54,484 bases of DNA from positions 1 through 54,484 of the forward strand of contig JAZQIU010000057.1 in NCBI GenBank assembly GCA_045541255.1, written 5' to 3'. Position numbers and translations under genes: made by a program. Position 1 is the stretch's first letter; the number at the start of each line of letters is the position of its first letter. The notes under the pieces are model-generated. The model was not told where the DNA came from. It was given only the letters and a program-made list of their open reading frames with translations, and did no database searches. Source of the DNA: UMGS1124 sp045541255. Lineage in GTDB: Bacteria; Bacillota_I; Bacilli_A; RF39; UBA660. Below, in pieces: positions 31,777-39,529 of this stretch.

Positions 31777-33517
31777 AGTTATTGATTTTTATTCCTAATT
31801 CTTTTAGTTGGTGTTCATCAACTGTATTTGGTGCTTCACTCATTAAATCACTACTTGATGCGGTTTTAGGAAAAGCTATAACGTCTCTTATATTCTCGGT
31901 TCCAGCTAACAGCATTGTTAATCTATCTAATCCTAATGCAAATCCACCATGTGGAGGTGTCCCAAATTTTAATGCATCTACAAAGAAACCAAATTTTTCA
32001 TTTATATCATCTTTGCTTAGCTCTAATGCTTCAAACATCTTTTCTTGAATGTCTTCATCATGAATCCTTATACTACCACCGCCAGCTTCGTATCCATTAA
32101 TTACGATATCATAAGCTTTAGAATAGCAATTTGCTTTATCTGTTAGTAATTTTTCAATATCTTCATCTTTTGGTGCTGTAAATGGATGATGGCAAGCCAT
32201 AAATCTGTTTTCTTCTTCACTCCAATCAAATGAAGGAAAATCAGTTACCCATAAAAGTTTGTAATCATCTTGTTTAATTAAATTATTATCTCTAGCGACT
32301 TTACATCTTAATGCGCCTAAAGATGTTTTAACTATATTTTTCTTACCACTAATTATAAATACTATATCATTATTTAAAATGGCTAGTTCATTTTTTATGC
32401 TATTAACTTCCTCTTCAGTTAAAGACTTGATTAAACTTCCAGTAACTTCATCATTATATTTTATATACGCTAAACCACTAGCTTTATATTTTTTTACATA
32501 ATCTGTTAATTTATCTATTTCTTTTCTAGAATATTTATCTGCTAAATTTCTTACAACTATAGCATTAATTATCCCTTTTGTTTCAATGGTATTTTTTAAG
32601 AATTCGCAATTAGTATCTTTAAATATACTTGTTATATCGTTTATATGCATATCGAATCTTAAATCTGGTTTATCACTACCATACATATTTATTGCATCAT
32701 CATATCTCATGCGTAATAATGGTAATTTAATATCTACCCCTTTTGTTTCTTTAAATACATTAGCAACTAAATTTTCGCATAAAGTCATAACATCATTTTC
32801 GTCTACAAAGCTCATTTCAACATCAACTTGAGTAAATTCTGGTTGTCTATCAGCACGTAAATCTTCATCTCTAAAACACTTTGCTATTTGGAAATATCTT
32901 TCTATTCCCCCTACCATTAATAATTGTTTATAAATTTGTGGGGATTGAGGTAATGCGAAGAATTTGCCATTAAAAATACGAGATGGTACTAAATAGTCTC
33001 TAGCTCCTTCTGGTGTACTTTTACATAATATAGGTGTCTCAACCTCTAAAAAATTTAAGTTATTTAGATAATTTCTAATAGACATTGTAATTTTATGTCT
33101 TAACACCAAATTATTTGTCAATGATGGTCTTCTTATATCCAAATATCTATACTTTAATCTTGTTTCTTCTGTAGAATTTACATCATCAATAATTTGGAAT
33201 GGAGTTTCGTTAGATTTATTTAAAACTATTAAACTATCTACTATTACTTCTATTTTTCCTGTATCAATTTTTTCATTAGCACTAATTCTTTCTACTACTT
33301 TACCTTTTACAGTTATTACATATTCATTTTTTAAGTTGGTAGCAGTTTCATAAAATTCGTTTTCTGGATTTACTACAAGTTGAATAATACCTGTTCTATC
33401 TCTTAAATCTATAAATATTAGTCCACCTAAATTTCTTACTCGATTAACCCATCCTGTTAACTCAACAGTATGATTAATAAATGTTTCATTAACTTCATTG
33501 TTAAATATTTTTTTCAT
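31775..33517 (-). CDS. aspS: Aspartyl-tRNA synthetase, bacterial type
   Basis: 580 residues, the bacterial type (about 590) with the GAD insertion domain. The N-terminal OB-fold reads the anticodon (ELTGWVNRVRNLGGLIFIDL). Motif 2 is FRDEDLRADRQPEFTQVD, and motif 3 GFALGLDRLTMLL. The class IIb block FLEVETPILCKSTPEGARDY is present. As AsnRS is encoded next door, this is probably the discriminating form, charging only tRNA-Asp. AAGGAAG precedes ATG 33517. It is the third gene of hisS-asnS-aspS, 13 bases after asnS. Confidence 0.97.
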   Translation of the reverse strand: MKKIFNNEVNETFINHTVELTGWVNRVRNLGGLIFIDLRDRTGIIQLVVNPENEFYETATNLKNEYVITVKGKVVERISANEKIDTGKIEVIVDSLIVLNKSNETPFQIIDDVNSTEETRLKYRYLDIRRPSLTNNLVLRHKITMSIRNYLNNLNFLEVETPILCKSTPEGARDYLVPSRIFNGKFFALPQSPQIYKQLLMVGGIERYFQIAKCFRDEDLRADRQPEFTQVDVEMSFVDENDVMTLCENLVANVFKETKGVDIKLPLLRMRYDDAINMYGSDKPDLRFDMHINDITSIFKDTNCEFLKNTIETKGIINAIVVRNLADKYSRKEIDKLTDYVKKYKASGLAYIKYNDEVTGSLIKSLTEEEVNSIKNELAILNNDIVFIISGKKNIVKTSLGALRCKVARDNNLIKQDDYKLLWVTDFPSFDWSEEENRFMACHHPFTAPKDEDIEKLLTDKANCYSKAYDIVINGYEAGGGSIRIHDEDIQEKMFEALELSKDDINEKFGFFVDALKFGTPPHGGFALGLDRLTMLLAGTENIRDVIAFPKTASSSDLMSEAPNTVDEHQLKELGIKINN

Positions 33518-33530
33518 AATTCACTTCCTT

Positions 33531-34901
33531 TTAATACTCACAATTCCCTGGAGTTCTAGGATATGGGATAACATCCCTTATGTTTTCTACTCCTGTTAGA
33601 TATATAAGTAATCTTTCGAATCCCATTCCAAATCCTGAATGAGTACAGCCACCAAATCTTCTTAAATTTAAATACCATTCAAGTGATTTTTCGTCCATAT
33701 TTAATTCTTTCATACGAGTAACTAATTTTTCATAGTTTTCTTCTCTTTGACTGCCTCCCATTAATTCACCAGCACCAGGAACTTCTAAATCTACTGCCGC
33801 AACAGTTTCTCCATCTTCGTTTTGTTTCATATAAAATGCTTTAATATTTTTTGGCCAATTTGTTATGAATACTGGGCCATTGAAATATTCTGTAATATAT
33901 TTTTCATGTTCTTTAGCTATATCTTCGCCATATTCTGGTTCAAATTCCCATTTTACATTTGCTTGTTTAAGAAGTGTTATAACTTCTTTATGTGTAATTC
34001 TAGTAAATTCGCTATTAACTAATTTTGTTAATTTCTCAATTAAACCTTTTTCTACAAATTTATCACAGAATTCAATTTCTTCCTTAGCATTTTCTAAAAC
34101 ATATTGGACTACATATTTTAACATGCTTTCCATAATTTCCATATCACCGTTTAAATCTGTAAATGCCATCTCTGGTTCTATCATCCAAAATTCACTTGCA
34201 TGAGTTTTGGTATTTGAATTTTCTGCTCTAAATGTTGGACCGAATGTATATGTTTTTTTGTATGCTAGAGCAAAGGTTTCAGCTTGTAATTGCCCACTAA
34301 CTGTTAAAGCTGATGGTTGAGCAAAAAAATCTTTTTCAAAATTTACTTGCCCTGTTTCTGCTATTTTATTTAAATCTAATGTGGTTACTTGAAACATTTC
34401 GCCTGCTCCTTCGCAATCACTTGCTGTGATTAATGGAGCGTGAAAATACACAAATCCATTATCTTGGAAATATTTATGGATAGCATAAGATGCAATGCTT
34501 CTAATTCTAAAAACTGCTCTAAATAAGTTAGTTCTTGGTCTTAAATATGCTATTTCTCTTAAATATTCTCTTGTTGGTCTACCTTTAGCTTGTAATGGAT
34601 AATCCTCATCACAATCGCCTTCTAAAACAAAACTTTCTAATTCTAATTCTACATCTTGCCCACTTGCAGGAGACTTTATAAGTGTACCACTAATTGTTAC
34701 TGCAGCACCTAATTTTAATTTTGTTAATTCTTCAAAACAATTTAAATTATCATTATAAACCACTTGCAAACTGTCATAACAGGTACCATCATTAAGGTCT
34801 ATAAATCCAAATTTAGCTTGTTTTCTGTGGTTTCTTATCCATCCACTAACACTAACTTTATCTCCTATTTTTTTATTTTTTAAAATGTCTTTTATATCCA
34901 T
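33531..34901 (-). CDS. asnS: Asparaginyl-tRNA synthetase
   Basis: 456 residues (usual 430-465), class IIb. OB-fold anticodon domain (VSGWIRNHRKQAKFGFIDLN), motif 2 TFRAENSNTKTHASEFWMIE, and motif 3 GFGMGFERLLIYLTG. The residues THASEFWMIEPE separate AsnRS from AspRS. It charges tRNA-Asn directly, so the GatCAB route for Asn is not needed. Two in-frame ATGs are possible: 34901 (after TGGGA) is preferred over 34913, which lies one base after the hisS stop. It is the middle gene of the T-box operon. Confidence 0.96.
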   Translation of the reverse strand: MDIKDILKNKKIGDKVSVSGWIRNHRKQAKFGFIDLNDGTCYDSLQVVYNDNLNCFEELTKLKLGAAVTISGTLIKSPASGQDVELELESFVLEGDCDEDYPLQAKGRPTREYLREIAYLRPRTNLFRAVFRIRSIASYAIHKYFQDNGFVYFHAPLITASDCEGAGEMFQVTTLDLNKIAETGQVNFEKDFFAQPSALTVSGQLQAETFALAYKKTYTFGPTFRAENSNTKTHASEFWMIEPEMAFTDLNGDMEIMESMLKYVVQYVLENAKEEIEFCDKFVEKGLIEKLTKLVNSEFTRITHKEVITLLKQANVKWEFEPEYGEDIAKEHEKYITEYFNGPVFITNWPKNIKAFYMKQNEDGETVAAVDLEVPGAGELMGGSQREENYEKLVTRMKELNMDEKSLEWYLNLRRFGGCTHSGFGMGFERLLIYLTGVENIRDVIPYPRTPGNCEY

Positions 34902-34914
34902 AATTTGTCCCATC

Positions 34915-36177
34915 TTAAATTTTCATATCTAAATGATCTATTAAATCATTGATATTAACTAATTCCTCTTCTTTTGTTTCGTTATCTTTTAATTTTACTT
35001 GATAATTTGCTATATCTTCACTATTTAATATAATTAAATATTTACTATTAAATCTATCTGCTGATTTAAATTGATTTTTGAAACTCTTACTCATATAGTC
35101 TGTTTCGCAAACAAAACCATTCATACGTAAATCTTGTAGTAAATAAGTTGCTGTTTCTTTTTCTTCTTCGTTACCATACATAATAAATATATCTATATTA
35201 TCTCTGATTTTGAAATTTACTCCTAATGTTTCCATAGCAAGTATAGTTCTATCTAATCCCATTGCAAACCCTACTGCTGGAATGCTAGGTCCACCTAATT
35301 GTTCCACTAGACCGTTGTATCTTCCGCCACCGCCTAGAACATTTTGACTACCAAATTCTGGAATATCACCAACTACTTCGAATACCGTATGATTATAATA
35401 GTCTAAACCTCTAACTAATTTAGTGTTGATTTCATAATCAATTTCCATCAACTCTAAATATTCTTGTAACTTGTCAAATCTTTCTTTACTAGATTCATTT
35501 AAATAGTCTAAAGTTTTTGGAGCATTTTTCATTAAATCACTCTCTGCATCTACTTTACAATCTAGAATTCTTAAAGGATTTTTTTCTAATCTATTATTGC
35601 AATCTTCGCATAATTCAGTCATATGTGGTTTAAAATATTCAATTAATGCATTTCTATAATTATCACGAGATTCTGTATCTCCTAAACTATTTATTTGGAT
35701 TTTAATATTTATTCCTAATAATTTATATGTATTATATACTAAACTAATAATTTCTGCATCACTCATAACATCATCAGTACCGATAAGTTCTATACCGAAT
35801 TGAGTAAATTGTCTAGTTCTACCACTTTGTGGTCTTTCATATCTAAACATAGGGCCATTATAATAAACTTTAATTGGTTCACTCATATTACCATACATTT
35901 TATTTTCTATAAAGCTTCTTACTACACCTGCTGTTCCTTCTGGACGTAATGTAATATTTCTATTACCACGATCTACAAAATCATATGTTTCTTTAGTTAC
36001 AATATCACTTGTTTCTCCAACACTTCTATGAAATAATTCACTAGCTTCAAATATTGGTGTTTCTATATAAGTATAATTATATTTTTCGCATATAGCATCA
36101 ATTACATCGCATACATATTTACGCTTTTTAGCATCTGTTCCTATAACATCATAAGTTCCTTTTGGTTTTGTTATCAT
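34915..36177 (-). CDS. hisS: Histidyl-tRNA synthetase
   Basis: 420 residues, class IIa homodimer. Motif 1 sits in TYIETPIFEASELFHRSVGE, motif 2 in YNGPMFRYERPQSGRTRQF, and the histidine-specific loop is LVRGLDYYNHTVFEV. GGGRYNGL and GFAMGLDR follow. The last about 100 residues are the anticodon-binding domain. AGAGGG precedes ATG 36177. It is the first gene behind the T-box leader and overlaps asnS in regulation. Confidence 0.97.
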   Translation of the reverse strand: MITKPKGTYDVIGTDAKKRKYVCDVIDAICEKYNYTYIETPIFEASELFHRSVGETSDIVTKETYDFVDRGNRNITLRPEGTAGVVRSFIENKMYGNMSEPIKVYYNGPMFRYERPQSGRTRQFTQFGIELIGTDDVMSDAEIISLVYNTYKLLGINIKIQINSLGDTESRDNYRNALIEYFKPHMTELCEDCNNRLEKNPLRILDCKVDAESDLMKNAPKTLDYLNESSKERFDKLQEYLELMEIDYEINTKLVRGLDYYNHTVFEVVGDIPEFGSQNVLGGGGRYNGLVEQLGGPSIPAVGFAMGLDRTILAMETLGVNFKIRDNIDIFIMYGNEEEKETATYLLQDLRMNGFVCETDYMSKSFKNQFKSADRFNSKYLIILNSEDIANYQVKLKDNETKEEELVNINDLIDHLDMKI

Positions 36178-36196
36178 TGTAATCCCTCTTTCTAAA

Positions 36197-36389
36197 TAAA
36201 AAACACTTGAGAATCGTAAGGACGAGAATAATCCCGCGGTGCCACCTTACTTTACAAGTGTACTCTCTTAATTTTTAACGTAATAACACGTTTCTTATAT
36301 AATACAAAGTGTCTTCAAAAAATAAATTATAAGTTTTTTCAGCAACCAAACTCTCTCTTTAATAAAAATTATTTTTCTACTTTTCTTTG
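36197..36389 (-). promoter_or_regulatory. T-box riboswitch, specifier GAC overlapping CAC
   Basis: Upstream of hisS on the minus strand. The T-box core is AAGGTGGCACCGCGGG (36233-36248). Stem I closes with CAAAG (36385-36389) and CTTTG (36305-36309), and its upper helix is AAAAATAA with TTATTTTT. The specifier loop has AGTA on the 5' side and GAAGACA on the 3' side, so the specifier reads GAC (36311-36313, Asp) directly overlapping CAC (36309-36311, His). TGGC in the T-box pairs with a G73-CCA tRNA end, as in tRNA-Asp (tRNA-His has C73). A terminator forms from ACACTTG (36255-36261) with CAAGTGT (36203-36209), inner GTAAGG with CCTTAC, then T6. Uncharged tRNA would stabilise the antiterminator and switch the operon on. 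Confidence 0.92.
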
Positions 36390-36406
36390 AATAAGAATAT
36401 GTAAGT

Positions 36407-36435
36407 ATTTTACTTTATTTTACTATTTTAGTCAA
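36407..36435 (-). promoter_or_regulatory. Promoter of the hisS-asnS-aspS operon
   Basis: Minus strand TTGACT (36430-36435), 17-bp spacer, TAAAAT (36407-36412). The -35 box overlaps the last codons and stop of the upstream surface-protein gene. Confidence 0.78.
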
Positions 36436-37717
36436 GCATTTCGCTTGATTCTTCTTCTAATATTATCTCATATGGATTATCTATTGTACCATTACCTGAT
36501 TTAATAATTATCTTTGTTTTTAAATTAATTACAGGTCTAACATAAAGTTCTTTATCATATTCAGTTTTAGGAGGTGTCATTGTCCACCAATTATCATCTA
36601 ATTCCAAATCATTTAAATAACTAACTTTATTTTCTTCTTGAACTTTGTGTTCTGCTAACAGTATTTCCTTTTGAGATAATAATGCTATTGGATAAGTTAA
36701 ATCATTATTTATATTAATAGTATTTATTGTATTAGTTTCATCTACTTTTGATGTATAACGATTTTTATTTTCAATAACTCCTTCATCACATTTAAGATTT
36801 AAATCATTTATATTTGTTAGATCGATATTTTCTCCGCAAAATAATGTATCTGATAAATAATATTCAAAATTTTCTTTTAAGTTAGTTTCATAAAACTTAT
36901 CTACTGCTTCTTTTACTGTACTACTATTTTTATTATATTGTATTATACCTTTTTCATTTGTTGTATTACCATACATATAACCTAGTTCAGCCTCATTAAT
37001 TTTATTAAATACAGTTTTATTTTCTAATACATCATTTAATATTAAACGAGTTGTATTATCTCCGTTAACTCTAACTATTCTCCAAATAAGATTTGCAAAA
37101 GATACATAGTTATGTTTTTGTTCGCCTTCAAAATACCAAGTTTCACCATAATCATCAATAGTTTTATAAAGTTGTATATTTGTTTCATCATTTTTAATTA
37201 TTCTATTATCTAATAGTATATTTTCATTTAAATATAATTTATATTTGTTCTCTGTATCTATTATAGTATTAGAAATATATTTATTTATATCTAAATTTAA
37301 TGTTTCGTATGTGGCTTCCATTTTGAATTTTAATGTTTGTTCTATATCTTGGTTGTTTTCAATATATAATTTAACATAACTATTACTATTTGCTTCTAAA
37401 TTACCTGTGAGTTTATTATTTTCTATATCTACTAACTGAACTTTTATATTTTCATTTAAATTAGCTGCATCTAATAAAATACCATAATTTATATTTGTAT
37501 TTCCTTCGTTATTAATATTTAATGTAATGATAGTTTTTTCGTTTGGATTTATTAAAAATTCATCTTGTTCTAAATTATAAATTAAACTAGGAACAGTTGC
37601 ATTAACTATTTCTTTCTCTTCAGTTTGTACGAATAAACTATAACTCAAGTTTAATGCATAGCATCCTATAATTAATACTACTGCACTTAAAAAATATATT
37701 GTTTTTGTTTTATTCAT
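36428..37717 (-). CDS. Exported protein with DUF6273-like C-terminal region
   Basis: 429 residues. An N-terminal membrane helix (TIYFLSAVVLIIGCYALNLS) is either a signal anchor or an uncleaved leader. A beta-rich domain follows (about 40-140, with TIITLNINNEGNTNINYGIL). From about 200 a second domain carries FANLIWRIVRVNGDNTTRLI and ends DDNWWTMTPP followed by RPVINLK. This WRIVRVNGD plus W-W-T-M pattern is the DUF6273 type seen in surface proteins of uncultured gut Bacillota. The tail is acidic; no sortase signal. TAGGAAA precedes ATG. It has a promoter of its own and lies between proS and hisS. Function is unknown, perhaps extracellular. Confidence 0.72.
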   Translation of the reverse strand: MNKTKTIYFLSAVVLIIGCYALNLSYSLFVQTEEKEIVNATVPSLIYNLEQDEFLINPNEKTIITLNINNEGNTNINYGILLDAANLNENIKVQLVDIENNKLTGNLEANSNSYVKLYIENNQDIEQTLKFKMEATYETLNLDINKYISNTIIDTENKYKLYLNENILLDNRIIKNDETNIQLYKTIDDYGETWYFEGEQKHNYVSFANLIWRIVRVNGDNTTRLILNDVLENKTVFNKINEAELGYMYGNTTNEKGIIQYNKNSSTVKEAVDKFYETNLKENFEYYLSDTLFCGENIDLTNINDLNLKCDEGVIENKNRYTSKVDETNTINTININNDLTYPIALLSQKEILLAEHKVQEENKVSYLNDLELDDNWWTMTPPKTEYDKELYVRPVINLKTKIIIKSGNGTIDNPYEIILEEESSEMLD

Positions 37718-37741
37718 ATATTTTCCTACTCTCTATTAATA

Positions 37742-37770
37742 AGTATATTATATTATGAGTATTTTTTCAA
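37742..37770 (-). promoter_or_regulatory. Promoter of the DUF6273-like gene
   Basis: Minus strand TTGAAA (37765-37770), 17-bp spacer, TATACT (37742-37747), one base after the T-tract of the proS terminator. Confidence 0.78.
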
Positions 37771-37771
37771 T

Positions 37772-37795
37772 AAAAAATTACTCCATTGGAGTAAC
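37772..37795 (-). terminator. Terminator of proS
   Basis: Minus strand TTACTCC, loop AAT, GGAGTAA, then T6. Confidence 0.9.
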
Positions 37796-37801
37796 TTGAT
37801 T

Positions 37802-39229
37802 TTAATATTGTTTACCAAAATAAATTTTATTTTTACCTATTTTGCCACAAACTATACAATTTCCATCACTATCTTCATGGCCGAAAGGTATACAACGTGA
37901 TTTTAAACCTAATTCCTCTTTAATTTTATCTTCACATCCAGTTTCGCCACACCAATTTACTAATGCAAAACCAGGTTTATTATTAGCAATATCAGTTAGC
38001 TCATCATAAGTTCTTACATTATTGTATAACATTGTGTTTCTTCTTTCTAATGCTTTGTTATATAAGTTATGTTGTATTTCTACCAATAAATCTTTGATTT
38101 TATTTATTGCATCACTTTTTTCTAGTGTGATTTTTTCTCTTGTATCACGTCTTACTAATGTCACTTGATTGTTTTCTAAATCTCTAGGTCCTATTTCTAA
38201 TCTTATTGGATATCCTTTTACTTCACTTTCTGCAAATTTATATCCAGGGGATTTATCGCTATTGTCAGTAATAAATGTTATATCGTTAACTTTTAAACCA
38301 TCTTCAAAGTATTTAACTGTTTCTAAAACTTTTTCTGTTTCTTTTATTGGAACGATTGATACTTTTATTGGAGCAATATTTGGGGGTAATACTAATCCAT
38401 AATTATCACTATGAACCATTATTAAACCACCGATCATACGAGTTGTAACGCCCCAACTTGTTTGATAAGGGTATTCCCATTTATTTTCTTTATTTAAAAA
38501 CTTAATATCAAAAGCTTTTGCAAATTTTTGACCAAAGTAATGACTTGTACCGTTTTGTAGTGCAACACCGTTATACATCATAGCTTCAATAGTATAAGTT
38601 TCTTCAGCGCCTGCAAATTTTTCTTTTTCACTTTTTTTACCAACAATAACTGGTATTGCTAAATAATTTTTTTGGAAGTCTTCATAAACCTTAAACATTC
38701 TTAATGTTTCTTCTCTTGCTTCAGCTTCAGTTGCATGCATTGTATGGCCTTCTTGCCATAATATTTCTCTACTTCTTAAGAATGGTCTAGTTTCTTTTTC
38801 CCATCTAACAATAGTACACCATTGATTATATAATAAAGGTAAATCTCTATAACTTTTAATAACCTTTTTAAAATGATCACAAAATAAGGTTTCGCTAGTT
38901 GGTCTTACACACATTCTTTCATCTAATTTATTCTCTCCCCCATGTGTAACCCATGCAACTTCAGGAGCAAAGCCTTCGACGTGTTCCTTTTCTATATTAA
39001 GTAAAGATTCAGGTATGAACATAGGCATTTGTATATTAACATGTCCTAATTCTTTAAACTTTTTATCTAATACATTAACCATACTTTCCCAAATAGCATA
39101 ACCATATGGTCTGATAATCATACTTCCTTTTACACTTGAATAATCTATTAGATCTGCTTCTCTAATTATATCATTATACCATTTTGCAAAATCTACATCT
39201 CTACTAGTTATATTTTTATTATCTTTCAT
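37802..39229 (-). CDS. proS: Prolyl-tRNA synthetase, short archaeal/eukaryal-like type
   Basis: 475 residues, the short type lacking the INS editing domain that makes typical bacterial ProRS about 570. Motif 2 is WEKETRPFLRSREILWQEGH, and RPTSETLFCDHF and GTSHYFGQKFAKAFDI are family blocks. The C-terminal extension holds a zinc site: CGETGCED, then CIVCGKIGKN. Proofreading of Ala-tRNA-Pro would need a separate ProX/YbaK-type protein, not seen here. GAGGTG precedes ATG 39229. It has a promoter fused to the preceding terminator and a palindrome (39267-39284) in its leader. Confidence 0.95.
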   Translation of the reverse strand: MKDNKNITSRDVDFAKWYNDIIREADLIDYSSVKGSMIIRPYGYAIWESMVNVLDKKFKELGHVNIQMPMFIPESLLNIEKEHVEGFAPEVAWVTHGGENKLDERMCVRPTSETLFCDHFKKVIKSYRDLPLLYNQWCTIVRWEKETRPFLRSREILWQEGHTMHATEAEAREETLRMFKVYEDFQKNYLAIPVIVGKKSEKEKFAGAEETYTIEAMMYNGVALQNGTSHYFGQKFAKAFDIKFLNKENKWEYPYQTSWGVTTRMIGGLIMVHSDNYGLVLPPNIAPIKVSIVPIKETEKVLETVKYFEDGLKVNDITFITDNSDKSPGYKFAESEVKGYPIRLEIGPRDLENNQVTLVRRDTREKITLEKSDAINKIKDLLVEIQHNLYNKALERRNTMLYNNVRTYDELTDIANNKPGFALVNWCGETGCEDKIKEELGLKSRCIPFGHEDSDGNCIVCGKIGKNKIYFGKQY

Positions 39230-39266
39230 TGTTACACCTCTTAACTAATAAATTATATCATGAAAT

Positions 39267-39284
39267 ATAGTTTTATAAAACTAT
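39267..39284. repeat. Perfect palindrome in the proS leader
   Basis: ATAGTTTT-AT-AAAACTAT, an 18-bp perfect palindrome between the proS promoter and start codon; it could be a hairpin or an operator. Confidence 0.55.
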
Positions 39285-39301
39285 TATTTTTTATGTTGGC
39301 T

Positions 39302-39330
39302 AGTATATCATAGTAAATATCTTAAGTCAA
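39302..39330 (-). promoter_or_regulatory. Promoter of proS
   Basis: Minus strand TTGACT (39325-39330), 17-bp spacer, extended TGA-TATACT (TATACT 39302-39307). The -35 box is the end of the preceding T-tract. Confidence 0.82.
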
Positions 39331-39359
39331 AAAAATCTTATCCATTATTCTGGATAAGA
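39328..39359 (-). terminator. Terminator of the 47-residue ORF
   Basis: Minus strand TCTTATCCA, loop GAATAA, TGGATAAGA, then T6. The ORF's stop codon lies in the loop, and the T-tract merges with the proS -35 box. Confidence 0.9.
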
Positions 39360-39488
39360 CATATATTTTTTCATTGCTTGTTCTATATTTTTTTTATTCT
39401 TTTTCATATACATATAAGTACCCATGCCAATGCCAGCACAAGCTCCCATAATACCAATAGTAGTCATTACTTTAGTTTTCTTTTTCAT
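39345..39488 (-). CDS. 47-residue single-pass membrane protein
   Basis: A short open frame with AAAGGAG seven bases before ATG 39488. The product MKKKTKVMTTIGIMGACAGI continues GMGTYMYMKKNKKNIEQAMK and ends KYMSYPE: a basic start, one Gly/Met-rich hydrophobic helix and a basic, amphipathic tail. It lies 41 bases after recD2 and ends at a strong terminator, so it was probably retained as a gene. The ribosome site GGAGA can pair with an upstream TCTCC, 15 bases apart, which may limit translation. I do not recognise the family. Confidence 0.65.
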   Translation of the reverse strand: MKKKTKVMTTIGIMGACAGIGMGTYMYMKKNKKNIEQAMKKYMSYPE

Positions 39489-39529
39489 TTATATTCTCTC
39501 CTTTTAATTATATTATGGAGATTTTTTTT

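Noticed and set aside
39230..39344. A second T-box ahead of proS
   Set aside because: No T-box core and too short a leader; only a palindrome is present.
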